Shown here: in pieces, positions 17,504 to 26,040 of the stretch
How the letters are laid out: every line of letters begins with the position of its first letter
Numbering within the stretch: position 1 is the stretch's first letter
NCBI GenBank assembly: GCA_018971485.1
Contig: JAGXAQ010000007.1
Location: forward strand, 1-64,000
DNA from: Pseudomonadota bacterium
GTDB lineage: Bacteria; Pseudomonadota; Gammaproteobacteria; Burkholderiales; REEB80
DNA length: 64,000 bases
Reading direction: 5' to 3'
Made by a program: the position numbers and the translations under genes
The notes under the pieces: model-generated
Database searches by the model: none
Told to the model about the DNA's origin: nothing
What the model saw: only the letters and a program-made list of their open reading frames with translations

Positions 17504-18660
17504 AGCCTTTCAGCTTTTTATCATCGGTTGCTCTTTATGGGGCCGGGTTTCTTCAAGGAAGTGCTTTTGTCCTGATTCCTGCCTTAGGCAATCTCTTAAG
17601 CCTGCCCCCCTATCATTTCAGTGCATCTGCCTATGGCCTGCTGTTTCTACCCCAGACAGCGGGCGCTATCCTCGGGGCGACCGCGGCTGGCAGTATCCAG
17701 CGACGGTTCGGCATGATTCGGCTCTATCGGCTCGGCCTTTTGTGCAACATCATCGCCTTGCTCCTGCTTTATGGTGCATCAACCCACCCGGGGCAGTTGA
17801 GCTATCCCCTGATACTTGCAGACAGCCTTTTCATGGGATTGGGCTTTGGCTGGACCGTAGCGGCCATCAACCATTATTCAGCCCATTTTTTCAGCGCAAG
17901 ATCCAGCATGGCCATCACACTGCTTAATGCCGTGATAGGAGGGGCTACCGCCTTGTCCCCCCTTTTACTCCATGCCCTGACCGAACAGGGTCACTGGGGA
18001 ACATGGCCATTGATACTGGCTATCGGCTGGATCCTCATTACCTTGATTCATCTGCCCCAGATTCTGGCCGATCCCCAGTCCATTTTCTGGCCGCGATCCC
18101 TGAGCCCTTTTTTCCTCATGGTCCTGGTTTATGCACTCTGTGAAGGAAGTTTTGGCAGCTGGGCCAGTGTTTATCTTCACACAACTGCCCATCCAGGCAG
18201 CCAGGCAGGCACACTTGCCCTGTCAGCCTTCTGGGGGAGCATGACCTGCTTTCGCCTCCTTCTTGCCCCCTTGCCCGAAACATGGCTCTCCCGCCGGAAA
18301 CTGCTGCTGCTCTCAGCAACCGGCATCGCCGCCTGTTTTATCCTCATCCCCCTTTCATCCAGTACAGGCGTGCTTATTGCCCTGTTTGCCTGCGCAGGAG
18401 CTGCCTGCAGCATTTATTACCCATTTACCATGGCATTAAGCCTTGCCCGTTTTCCAGAGGAAAACACCCAGGTTGCCGGATTGCTCGTGGCAGCACTCAT
18501 GATGGGAGAAGGAATCGGTTCCTATGGGATAGGCTGGCTGCAGGCCTTCTTCAGCCTAAAGAGCCTCTACCTTGCCAGCGCCGTGTGGGGGATTTTCCTG
18601 TTCATTGGTGCCTGGTACATGACCCGGGCACAACGCTCCACTTCCCCGCTCTCAAAATGA
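17500..18660 (+). CDS. Major facilitator superfamily transporter
   Basis: A 386-residue membrane protein with about twelve hydrophobic segments and the short GSIQRRFGMIRLYR loop between helices 2 and 3 typical of MFS proteins. The start is GTG 17500, which overlaps the stop of the GMC gene in GTGA, so translation is coupled. The substrate cannot be read from sequence; within this operon a sugar, oligosaccharide or aldonate is the most likely cargo. It is the last gene of the GH15-GDH-GMC-MFS operon. Confidence 0.8.
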   Translation: MKPFSFLSSVALYGAGFLQGSAFVLIPALGNLLSLPPYHFSASAYGLLFLPQTAGAILGATAAGSIQRRFGMIRLYRLGLLCNIIALLLLYGASTHPGQLSYPLILADSLFMGLGFGWTVAAINHYSAHFFSARSSMAITLLNAVIGGATALSPLLLHALTEQGHWGTWPLILAIGWILITLIHLPQILADPQSIFWPRSLSPFFLMVLVYALCEGSFGSWASVYLHTTAHPGSQAGTLALSAFWGSMTCFRLLLAPLPETWLSRRKLLLLSATGIAACFILIPLSSSTGVLIALFACAGAACSIYYPFTMALSLARFPEENTQVAGLLVAALMMGEGIGSYGIGWLQAFFSLKSLYLASAVWGIFLFIGAWYMTRAQRSTSPLSK

Positions 18661-18931
18661 CTTCGTCCTTTACATCGCAGGCCGGAAAAAAAGAGCCGGG
18701 ATTATGCCAGAATGAGCATACTTTCCCCATCAGACACTAGAACTTGCACCAGCAATCTAGTAAAGTGCCATCCTATGGGGACAGCTCATCCAGGATGACT
18801 GGCTGTCCGGGGAGCCCCCTCATCCTGTCGATACCAGATGGAGCAAAACAGAACGTGCTAAGGAAATGGATCATACTTCAAACCGCCTTGACTGCTCTCT
18901 TGGAGAAAAATCCTTACCTCGGAGATCATGC

Positions 18932-19660
18932 ATGAAGGCTCACGGCAGACTTATCCTCGTTCGCCATGGTCAATCCATCTGGAACCGTCAGAACCGGTTT
19001 ACCGGCTGGGTGGATGTTTCCTTAAGTCCGACCGGTATCCTTGAAGCCGAAAAAGCAGGCGATCTGCTCAAAGACTATGCCATAGATGCCGTTTATACCT
19101 CGGCGTTGCTTCGGGCCCAGAATACCGCCTATGAAATCCTCAAACGCAACCAATACGCGCAACAGTACATCCGTATCCAGGATAGTGCGAATCCCTGGTA
19201 TCAACAGGTAGTCCCAACGGAAGAACCCGACCAGGAACTCTACGTTCATGTATCAGAACAGCTCAATGAGCGCCATTATGGGGATCTTCAGGGGATGAAC
19301 AAGACAACGGCTTCTGAACTCTATGGAAAAGAGCAGCTTCATCTGTGGCGCAGAAGCTATGATATCCCCCCTCCCCAGGGTGAAAGCCTTAAAATGACTG
19401 CCGAGCGGGTTCTACCCTATTACCATGCATCCATTGAACCTGAACTGAAAAAAGGCAAGACCTTGCTCATCTGTGCCCATGGCAATTCGCTCCGTGCCCT
19501 GGTAATGTTTATCGAAAAACTTTCGCCCGAACAAATCATGGTTCACACCCTGGCTACTGGAGTACCTTATATCTACCATTTTAATACCGAGCTTAACCTG
19601 GTGGATAAGGAAACACTAGCTGGTAATAAGCCTTCCGAAAGCCAGGCCGTTTCTCGCTAG
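18932..19660 (+). CDS. gpmA: 2,3-bisphosphoglycerate-dependent phosphoglycerate mutase
   Basis: A 242-residue histidine-phosphatase-fold enzyme interconverting 3- and 2-phosphoglycerate in glycolysis. The phosphorylated His12 is in LVRHGQSIWN, the substrate loop FTGWVDVSLS follows, ERHYGDLQGMNK holds the acid/base Glu, and CAHGNSLRALV holds the second His. Length is slightly shorter than E. coli GpmA at the C-terminus. ATG 18932 is chosen because GGAG is 7 bases upstream; the frame remains open to 18866. It is monocistronic, 271 bases after the MFS gene. Confidence 0.9.
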   Translation: MKAHGRLILVRHGQSIWNRQNRFTGWVDVSLSPTGILEAEKAGDLLKDYAIDAVYTSALLRAQNTAYEILKRNQYAQQYIRIQDSANPWYQQVVPTEEPDQELYVHVSEQLNERHYGDLQGMNKTTASELYGKEQLHLWRRSYDIPPPQGESLKMTAERVLPYYHASIEPELKKGKTLLICAHGNSLRALVMFIEKLSPEQIMVHTLATGVPYIYHFNTELNLVDKETLAGNKPSESQAVSR

Positions 19661-20080
19661 ACATGCCCATGGGCACACATCGGTTAAAACGTTTTATCCC
19701 TGTTCACCTCCCCCATCGGGTTCAAGCAGATGGATTGCCGCAGCCATGGGTTAAGCCATGCCAGAAACAGGTCAGCCAAGCAGGCGAAAGAAAACAGGGG
19801 CCTCACCTTCCTTATCAGCCCTTTTGCATAACAAACCGACAAAGACGATTCTAAAGGAGCTCCGGCCTCCGAAGATCCCTTTTCTCAACCTTGAATCAGA
19901 AGGCGTACCCCACACAGGTTTCACTGTTGTGTAACGAGTAGAACTGGCCAGTTCCGAGGGCGTTACGCTTTCCTTGCAATGACGGCGCTTCATAATGCCG
20001 TATTTCCACAAAACCCGCGTTTCAACCCGCTTCAACTCCTTGGTTTAGCAGATCAGATATTTCGTTGGAATTTAAAAAAT
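19661..20080. other. Gene-poor region after gpmA
   Basis: About 420 bases without a supported gene. The 87-codon leftward frame at 19772-20035 is very basic and matches nothing I know. I searched the leftward strand here for the PIN-like toxin that often follows DUF433 genes and saw no sign of one. Confidence 0.4.
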
Positions 20081-20770
20081 CTAAAGCAAATTGAAATCAC
20101 CTTGCTCGTTAAGCTTAATCCGAACGCCTTGTTTCAGATCCCATGTGGGATTCAGTTCGGCAAACCTGGGCGGCCTGCCTCGACGAGGATTGGTTTTAGC
20201 CCATACTGTGGATGCTCCCAGCATTTCTTCATTTAATGAAGGATACGACTCCAAAATCTGGCGATCTGGAATTCCGTGCTCTATCCAGGCTGCGACAGTT
20301 CTAACTGGCACGCGCGTTCCTGAGAACACAGGTTCTCCGCCAAGAATTTCAGTATCACTGACTACCAGTTATTCAGCTCGGCAAACGTTGTCTGCCCGCA
20401 TTTTAGTTTCTTGCGCAAAAAGGGTTAACCTGATGTTTAATGCATTTAAGGTCACCACCCAATCCAGTTCACTCAAAGCTCTTTGCGCCAGTGACAGAAA
20501 ATCATCGCGATAACGATACTTTTCAACTCGTTCAGCAATTACATTCGCAGCCATTTGACGCGCTTTTTTCGATAACAATTCTTCTTCACGAAAATAAAAG
20601 GACGCCAAGGCACAACCTAAGAGCGAAAACTTACGGCCATTGTCACTAACATCAAAAAAAACAGATGGGAGTATATTCTCGTCAACGATCCTGTTGGCCT
20701 CCCTCTCACTAATGTCGGCTATAAATGCCGCCTTAGCAACATTAGCATTATAGTTAGCAACAGTTCTCAT
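20081..20770 (-). pseudogene. DUF433 antitoxin-like gene split by an in-frame stop
   Basis: Two adjacent frames read as one protein interrupted by a single TAA at 20369-20371. The upstream part (133 residues from ATG 20770, GGAG six bases before) has an N-terminal HTH-like segment (AFIADISEREANRIVDE). The downstream part continues in the same frame with VVSDTEILGGEPVFSGTRVPVRT, the DUF433 core, then WIEHGIPDRQILESYPSL. Proteins of this kind are normally one chain of about 220 residues and usually act as antitoxins next to a PIN-like toxin; no toxin is visible. With no frameshift and an otherwise intact frame, the mutation looks recent. A GTG at 20329 could in theory restart translation, but no ribosome site supports it. 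Confidence 0.75.
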
Positions 20771-20781
20771 AACACACTCCA

Positions 20782-20811
20782 ATATATATTCCGATTAATC
20801 GGGATATATAT
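20782..20811 (-). promoter_or_regulatory. 30-bp palindrome at the DUF433 promoter
   Basis: ATATATAT at 20782-20789 and 20804-20811 flank CCGATTAATCGG at 20791-20802; only the pair 20790/20803 breaks the symmetry. It starts 12 bases upstream of the DUF433 start codon, the usual place for antitoxin autorepression. Confidence 0.6.
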
Positions 20812-20944
20812 TTATAACCTAGACATTTTCAAGGGCTTGTACTGGTTCATTACCTACTGCACTGTGGATTAAGCTTGAGGAGGTATTGTCCAGAAGGCAT
20901 AGGCATATTGTCTTCAGAGGTGGTTTTTTAGGGTTGGGTCGTGA

Positions 20945-20990
20945 GTGCGCCCTGCCGGGCGCACCAAAAAAAAGGCCGCAAAATGCGGCC
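20945..20990 (-). terminator. Rho-independent terminator of the ggt-porin operon
   Basis: On the minus strand the stem GGCCGCA/TGCGGCC (20974-20990) is followed by eight T residues (complement of 20966-20973), a textbook intrinsic terminator 71 bases after the porin stop. A second perfect 8-bp stem GTGCGCCC/GGGCGCAC (20945-20964) lies just beyond it. Confidence 0.88.
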
Positions 20991-21061
20991 CAGGGAGAGT
21001 CGTACACAGTGGAAAAAACGGGTAATGCTATACAAAACGGCCTGCCTTAAACCAGAGCGCC

Positions 21062-22309
21062 TTAAAAATCGTACTGGACCATCAGCCGGTTTTGAACAAA
21101 ATGATGGCTCGCTCCAGCCTGGGTGGCATAACCTAGCATGTCGCTAAGCTTGACTCCCTTGAAATAGCCTTGAGGCAAATAGGACAGGCTGACAACGTAT
21201 TCGTTCATGGGTGAGGCAGCTGTATTGCTTGAAGTCTGATTAAACCGGTTATAGGCCGCCCAGCCTGACCACTGGCTATTAAAGACATGACTGCCAGAGA
21301 GCACATAGGCATTACCACTCCCTAGCCCTTCCGTTGGAAAGAGCATGTTGCCAGTATACAGTGCAGCTGATCCATACCCATCCGTATAAGGGGAAACCAG
21401 CCCGCCATTATTGAAAGCCCCCACCCGGGCAGGAATATGGATGGCGCCAACAGAAACACTGTCCTGGCCTAACCCGGCTCCAAGTGTTGCCCCGTAGGCC
21501 CTGGCATTTACCGGACCAAAAAGCTGTGCGCCTTCACCCTTCTCATTGGCATACTGCACCCCGACAAAAGGGCTAAAGGAGGACGATTCCTTGAATGCCA
21601 GTTTCTCATCAATGAAAACAAGATGGGCAATATTGGAAAAATCATAATACCACCCCTGGCTGGTCAGGGACTGGGACTGAAGGGCCAGTTCATGATGGAT
21701 GCCGGCATACCAGAACCCGTTGGTACTGATATTGGAAAATTTGGCAAAAGGTCCCGCTGTCTCATTATCAGTCCGATCAAAGGTGGAACTGGTCCAGCTC
21801 TTATAGCGGTTGATGCGGCCCAATGTAATATCAAGACTTGCAAATGGATGGTAGTTAAGGGTTGCACCTTCATACAAGGCTGGAATCATGCGATAGTCCG
21901 CGCTGTTGGCAAACGGGGTATCGATTTTCTGGCGTCCTATCCGGACCTTCAGCGGGCCATTGGCATAATTCAGATAGGCTTCACCAAGCGTGTCAATATC
22001 AGTACCAAGTGTTGGTTCAGACTGGTTCGGATTCGATGAAACCCCTGGACTGTGGGCTGTATAAAAGGCTGCCCCAACCGAAAAATGATCAATTTCGCCG
22101 CTGATGACCTTAAGCTTTCCCCCCACGACGAAGGTGTTATTGTCCGTTCCTGAGAAATAACGGTTGTGGTTGCTCCATTCATAGGCCCGCAAATAACCGT
22201 TAACCTTCCCGGAATGAACAAGATCACTAAAAGAAGCGGCCTGGGCCAGTGAAGTGGCCAGTAAGGCAGTCATGGCCGCACCTGCGATCCTTGATAAGTT
22301 ATATGTCAT
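21062..22309 (-). CDS. OprD-type outer-membrane porin
   Basis: A 415-residue precursor with a signal peptide ending near AQA at residue 24 and a C-terminal Phe (MVQYDF), the mark of a beta-barrel inserted by BAM. SGKVNGYLRAYEW at the start of the mature part and LKVRIGRQKIDTPFANSADYRMIP, EGATL further in resemble OprD/OpdK channels, which take up basic amino acids or carboxylates. It is the last gene of a leftward operon with GGT, an amidohydrolase and DUF1097, so it probably admits the substrate of that pathway. A homologue lies at 30387-31718. Confidence 0.75.
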   Translation of the reverse strand: MTYNLSRIAGAAMTALLATSLAQAASFSDLVHSGKVNGYLRAYEWSNHNRYFSGTDNNTFVVGGKLKVISGEIDHFSVGAAFYTAHSPGVSSNPNQSEPTLGTDIDTLGEAYLNYANGPLKVRIGRQKIDTPFANSADYRMIPALYEGATLNYHPFASLDITLGRINRYKSWTSSTFDRTDNETAGPFAKFSNISTNGFWYAGIHHELALQSQSLTSQGWYYDFSNIAHLVFIDEKLAFKESSSFSPFVGVQYANEKGEGAQLFGPVNARAYGATLGAGLGQDSVSVGAIHIPARVGAFNNGGLVSPYTDGYGSAALYTGNMLFPTEGLGSGNAYVLSGSHVFNSQWSGWAAYNRFNQTSSNTAASPMNEYVVSLSYLPQGYFKGVKLSDMLGYATQAGASHHFVQNRLMVQYDF

Positions 22310-22387
22310 ATCCTGTTTCCCCTGTAATTAATACCCTGTCAATTAGTTCTGTTCATACTCAACTATCATGCAACCCACCCGGGCCAT

Positions 22388-22891
22388 CTATGCAGGATGG
22401 TCCCGGTGAGATGCACAGTGATAATTAATCCATGCATAGGCCGGACCGATTGCATTCATGATGACAACAGCCACAAAAGCGGCATACGGATTCTTTGGAA
22501 TTGGCCCAAAACCACCAAACATCGTTGCAAAATAGGAGGCAAAACCAAAAAACATGCCTGGTGGGAACGAAAATGGCTTGAAACGGGCAATAAGCAGCAA
22601 AACCGTATTAAGCACGAACAGGATTGCCATCTGGGCAATAATGAAACTTGTCCCGCTAAAATAATGGGATGCCTTGAAAAACGACAAGGTGATGAGCATG
22701 GCAAAAAACGACCCTACCGGCATTACGCGCCAGATGCGCCCCATGTTCTCCCGGCTGGGCCCGCCCATTGCAAATGTGCCGGCCCAGCTGATAAAGACAG
22801 CCCAGGGGGGCAGGTTATATGGAGGCAAAGACAATAGAACCGTCGTAATCGCCAGCAAGGACGCGACGATTTCGGCTGGTGGTTTTTTCAT
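22388..22891 (-). CDS. DUF1097 membrane protein
   Basis: A 167-residue integral membrane protein with about five hydrophobic segments, most like DUF1097 (E. coli YcdZ type). FPPGMFFGFASYFATMFGGFGP forms a conserved-looking segment. The function of the family is unknown. The start overlaps the amidohydrolase stop in ATGA (22888-22891), so the two are translationally coupled, and the porin follows 78 bases later; a role in uptake of the operon's substrate is possible but unproven. Confidence 0.6.
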   Translation of the reverse strand: MKKPPAEIVASLLAITTVLLSLPPYNLPPWAVFISWAGTFAMGGPSRENMGRIWRVMPVGSFFAMLITLSFFKASHYFSGTSFIIAQMAILFVLNTVLLLIARFKPFSFPPGMFFGFASYFATMFGGFGPIPKNPYAAFVAVVIMNAIGPAYAWINYHCASHRDHPA

Positions 22892-24162
22892 TGATGATCT
22901 CCTAAATGGGAAGAATGGTTAATGTCACATCGGTGATGCGTTACAACGGTAATCCTGCCTCGCTTGATAACCCAGGAGCGAACCGGGATATCCAGAAGGG
23001 CATCGGCTACTTCCAGCGTATCGAGTATCACCAGATCCGCCTGCCTGCCAACTTCCAGGCCATAGCCATCAGCCAGCCCCATGGCCCGCGCGGCATTCTG
23101 GGTCCCCATGCGAAGAATGGCGGCCTGGTTTTCCAGGGTGCCAAACTGGATGGCATGAGCGAGCATATTGCCAATCACAAGCGGATCAGCCTTGCCAAAC
23201 GGCGTAAAAGCATTACGGATATTATTGGAGGAATAGGCAACATTGACTCCGGCACTCGTGAGCGCCCGAACGGGGGTCAGCCCTCTGCGCTGGTTTTTGG
23301 TATCCTTGCGCCCCCCCAGATACAGGTCGGTTGCAGGCAGGGTAACAATATGGATATCTGCCTCACGCAACAGCTCAATCACGGGCTTGGCCTCATCCGG
23401 GTCCAGTGCGCCCAGACTCGTGACATGGCCTAAGGCCACTTTCCCCTGATAGCCGGTGGCAATGGTCTTCTGGGCGATATAGGTCGCAGCGGCAAAACGC
23501 TGATCTGTCGCCTCATCGGCAAAATCAGCATGCATGTCGATGGCCACCCCATGTTTCTGGGCCATCTCGAACACCAGATCAATATGACGCCGGGTATCGT
23601 TCCAGGACATTTCGTTATAGGGACAGCCCCCAACGACATCAGCTCCCATGACCATCGCCTCTTCCATCAGATCATAGGTTCCCATCGACTTGATGATGCC
23701 CTCCTGGGGAAAGGCGACAATCTGGATATCCAGACAGTCCTGATATTCCTCCTTGAGTTCCAGAAGGGTCTCCACTCCAATCAACCCCTGAATCAGGTCC
23801 ACATCGGGGTGTGCCCGAATAGCAATGGTGCCGTTTTTAATGGCCATCTCCAGCACACGACGGGACCGGGCCAGCACATCCTTGCGCTCCTGCTTTCCCT
23901 TAAGAATACCGGTGACCCGGATGGCTTCTTCCAGCGTACCCTGGACAGCAGGCAGACGTCGATGCAAAAAGGCCTTGTCCAGATGCAGGTGGGGTTCTAC
24001 AAACCCGGGCAGCGCTACCCGCCCTTCGACATCAATTGATTCTTGGGCATCGGCTGTAATGTGATCCTCAATGGCAACAATCCTGCCCTCACGGATACCT
24101 ATATCCTTCAGAGACTGGCCATCCTGTATCCTCGCCTGCCTGACTAGCAAATCCATATCCAT
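22888..24162 (-). CDS. Cytosine deaminase-like amidohydrolase, altered active site
   Basis: A 424-residue TIM-barrel amidohydrolase of the CodA/AtzC branch. Metal ligands are visible as His58 and His60 (EPHLHLDK), His211 (DMHADF) and His246 (LGHVTSL), and LDIQIVAFPQEG matches CodA closely. Yet the CodA catalytic Glu217 corresponds to Phe214 here, and the Asp313/Asp314 pair to Asn313/Asn314 (YSSNNIRN). Cytosine deamination is therefore unlikely; hydrolysis of another cyclic amide, amidine or N-substituted ring is more plausible. It follows the GGT gene by 27 bases and overlaps DUF1097 by 4. Cytoplasmic. Confidence 0.75.
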   Translation of the reverse strand: MDMDLLVRQARIQDGQSLKDIGIREGRIVAIEDHITADAQESIDVEGRVALPGFVEPHLHLDKAFLHRRLPAVQGTLEEAIRVTGILKGKQERKDVLARSRRVLEMAIKNGTIAIRAHPDVDLIQGLIGVETLLELKEEYQDCLDIQIVAFPQEGIIKSMGTYDLMEEAMVMGADVVGGCPYNEMSWNDTRRHIDLVFEMAQKHGVAIDMHADFADEATDQRFAAATYIAQKTIATGYQGKVALGHVTSLGALDPDEAKPVIELLREADIHIVTLPATDLYLGGRKDTKNQRRGLTPVRALTSAGVNVAYSSNNIRNAFTPFGKADPLVIGNMLAHAIQFGTLENQAAILRMGTQNAARAMGLADGYGLEVGRQADLVILDTLEVADALLDIPVRSWVIKRGRITVVTHHRCDINHSSHLGDHQ

Positions 24163-24189
24163 CCTGACTCCTCCTTGTTCAACCGGTTT

Positions 24190-25782
24190 TCAGTACCCCA
24201 GTGCCAACCCTTCCCCTCTTGGATCTGCCCCGCCCTCAAAACAGGGTGACCAGGGCCCCTTCAGGCGAATCGCCTGGGCTGTCCCCAAACGCGGATAAGG
24301 CCAGGGAACCGTTTCAGGCTGATGCCCCATACGGGCCAAAACATCCAGAATGGCATCCCCTGCCCTATCCTCAATCAAGAGACGGTTGGCCTCATCCCCC
24401 CAGGTTCGTCCATACAGGATCCTGGGGGCCTCAATAGCAGCCTGAACATCTTCCCCGAAATCCAGCACACGGGTCAGAATGGACGTCTGGGTCTGGGGCT
24501 GCCCTTCCCCACCTTGTGTGCCATAGACCAGATAGGGCAATCCATCCTTGAAGGCCATGGCTGACATCAACGTGGAAGCTGACTGCTTGCCAGGCTTCAG
24601 CACATTAGGGTGATGCGGGTCCAGTGAAAAGAAATGGCCCCGGTTCTGCAGCATGACTCCGGTTCCAGGATCCGCAACACAGGATCCAAAATCAAAATAC
24701 AGGCTTTGAACCAGACCAACGACATTGCCCTCCCCATCAGCCGTACAGATAAAACTGGTATCCTCACCACCTTGACGGTTCTCATGTGTGCGATTCGCAT
24801 CCTGAAGCCAGCCTGTTCTTTCCTTATCGGCCAGAGCCGGATCAAGCAGCCGTGCCACCGGAACATCCATGAAGAGTGGATCGGACAGATAGCGATCCCG
24901 TTTACTGAAGGCCCATTTCACCGCCTGAATCAGCGCATGATAATAATCTGGCGAATGCTGTCCCATGGCGGACAAATCCAGCCCATTGAGAAAATTCAGA
25001 ATCAGGAGCCCGGCCAGCCCCTGGGATGGCGGAGGAACCTGGTGAACCTGGTACCCCCGATAAGACACAGAAATCGGATCGACCCAGCGCGCATGGTAAT
25101 GGGCGAAATCTTCTGCCCGTAACAGTCCTCCCTGGCTTTGCAGGTAAGTGGCTATGCTTTGGGCCGTGTGGGAATAAAAGTGGCGCGCGCCATGGCGGGC
25201 CAGTGCCTCCAGTGTTGATGCCAGGGCAGGCTGTTTCAGGATCTGTGCCGGCTGATAGGCCTGCCCCTTATCCAGGAAAAGACTGGCTGCTCCCGGATCG
25301 GCCCGCAGATCCGTTTCATCCTCGCTCATCCAGCGACTCATATCAGAGCTCACAGGACAGCCTTGACTGGCATAACCAATGGCAGGTTCAAGCAGGCGCG
25401 CCCAGGGCAGGCGGCCATGCCGGGCATGGGCCTCGTTCCAGCTATCAACCGCCCCGGCCACAGTAATGGCTGACAGGGGGCCCCGGGCGGGAATGGACTG
25501 TCGCCCTTCATACGATCCGAGATTGATGGCCCCGCCACACCCCCCGCTGCCGTTCAATGCACTCAGTGTCCGGGTTCGGGCATCATAAATCATCCAGAAG
25601 GCATCTCCACCAAGACCAATCATGTGGGGCAGAACCACACCCAGGGTCGCTGCTGCACAAATGGCAGCATCAACCGCGCTACCCCCTTCCTTTAGCACAT
25701 CCAGGGCCTGGGTGGACGCCAGATAGTGGGCCGTACTGACCATGCCTTGTCCTGCTCGGCAAACCGGTCGGGTTAAACGCAT
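24190..25782 (-). CDS. Gamma-glutamyltransferase family protein (cytoplasmic)
   Basis: A 530-residue Ntn-hydrolase of the GGT family without signal peptide, closest in appearance to YwrD-like members. The expected self-cleavage and nucleophilic residue is Thr342 in GGEDTSFICTAD; QSLYFDFGS, LQNRGHFFSLDP and the glycine loop GTQGGEGQPQ follow in order. The motif has Phe where secreted GGTs have His (T-T-H), typical of the acylase-like branch. The likely chemistry is hydrolysis or transfer of a gamma-glutamyl or similar acyl amide. It is the first gene of the four-gene operon ending in the OprD porin. Confidence 0.8.
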   Translation of the reverse strand: MRLTRPVCRAGQGMVSTAHYLASTQALDVLKEGGSAVDAAICAAATLGVVLPHMIGLGGDAFWMIYDARTRTLSALNGSGGCGGAINLGSYEGRQSIPARGPLSAITVAGAVDSWNEAHARHGRLPWARLLEPAIGYASQGCPVSSDMSRWMSEDETDLRADPGAASLFLDKGQAYQPAQILKQPALASTLEALARHGARHFYSHTAQSIATYLQSQGGLLRAEDFAHYHARWVDPISVSYRGYQVHQVPPPSQGLAGLLILNFLNGLDLSAMGQHSPDYYHALIQAVKWAFSKRDRYLSDPLFMDVPVARLLDPALADKERTGWLQDANRTHENRQGGEDTSFICTADGEGNVVGLVQSLYFDFGSCVADPGTGVMLQNRGHFFSLDPHHPNVLKPGKQSASTLMSAMAFKDGLPYLVYGTQGGEGQPQTQTSILTRVLDFGEDVQAAIEAPRILYGRTWGDEANRLLIEDRAGDAILDVLARMGHQPETVPWPYPRLGTAQAIRLKGPWSPCFEGGADPRGEGLALGY

Positions 25783-26040
25783 GACACCTCCAACATCAAA
25801 CGATATGAACAGTCATCATAGGCGCTAAAACGCCGCAACTTAATCAGCCGATTCTGAAAATGATCTAGGAATTTTCTGAGGGATGTTTCATGAAACGGGC
25901 TGCAAAACCGGCTCAAAAGAACCAGTATGGCCTAGCCCATGCAGCTAAAGAGGACACAAGGGGCAGGACTTCCATATTATATACTGTCCGATTAAGTATC
26001 CGTGATGACTGAAACGGCATTACATGCGGAACAGAATACC

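Noticed and set aside
18932-19660. Cobalamin or alpha-ribazole phosphatase for the 18.9 kb gene
   Set aside because: The length, FTGWVDVSLS loop and ERHYGDLQG motif fit phosphoglycerate mutase, unlike the shorter phosphatase at 41915-42508.
19772-20035. Candidate toxin gene next to the DUF433 gene
   Set aside because: The translation is basic and shows none of the acidic residues or the LLDExxP-like start of PIN-type toxins.
22888-24162. Plain cytosine deaminase (codA) label
   Set aside because: The overall match is good, but the catalytic Glu and the Asp pair of CodA are Phe and Asn here, so the specific function is not supported.
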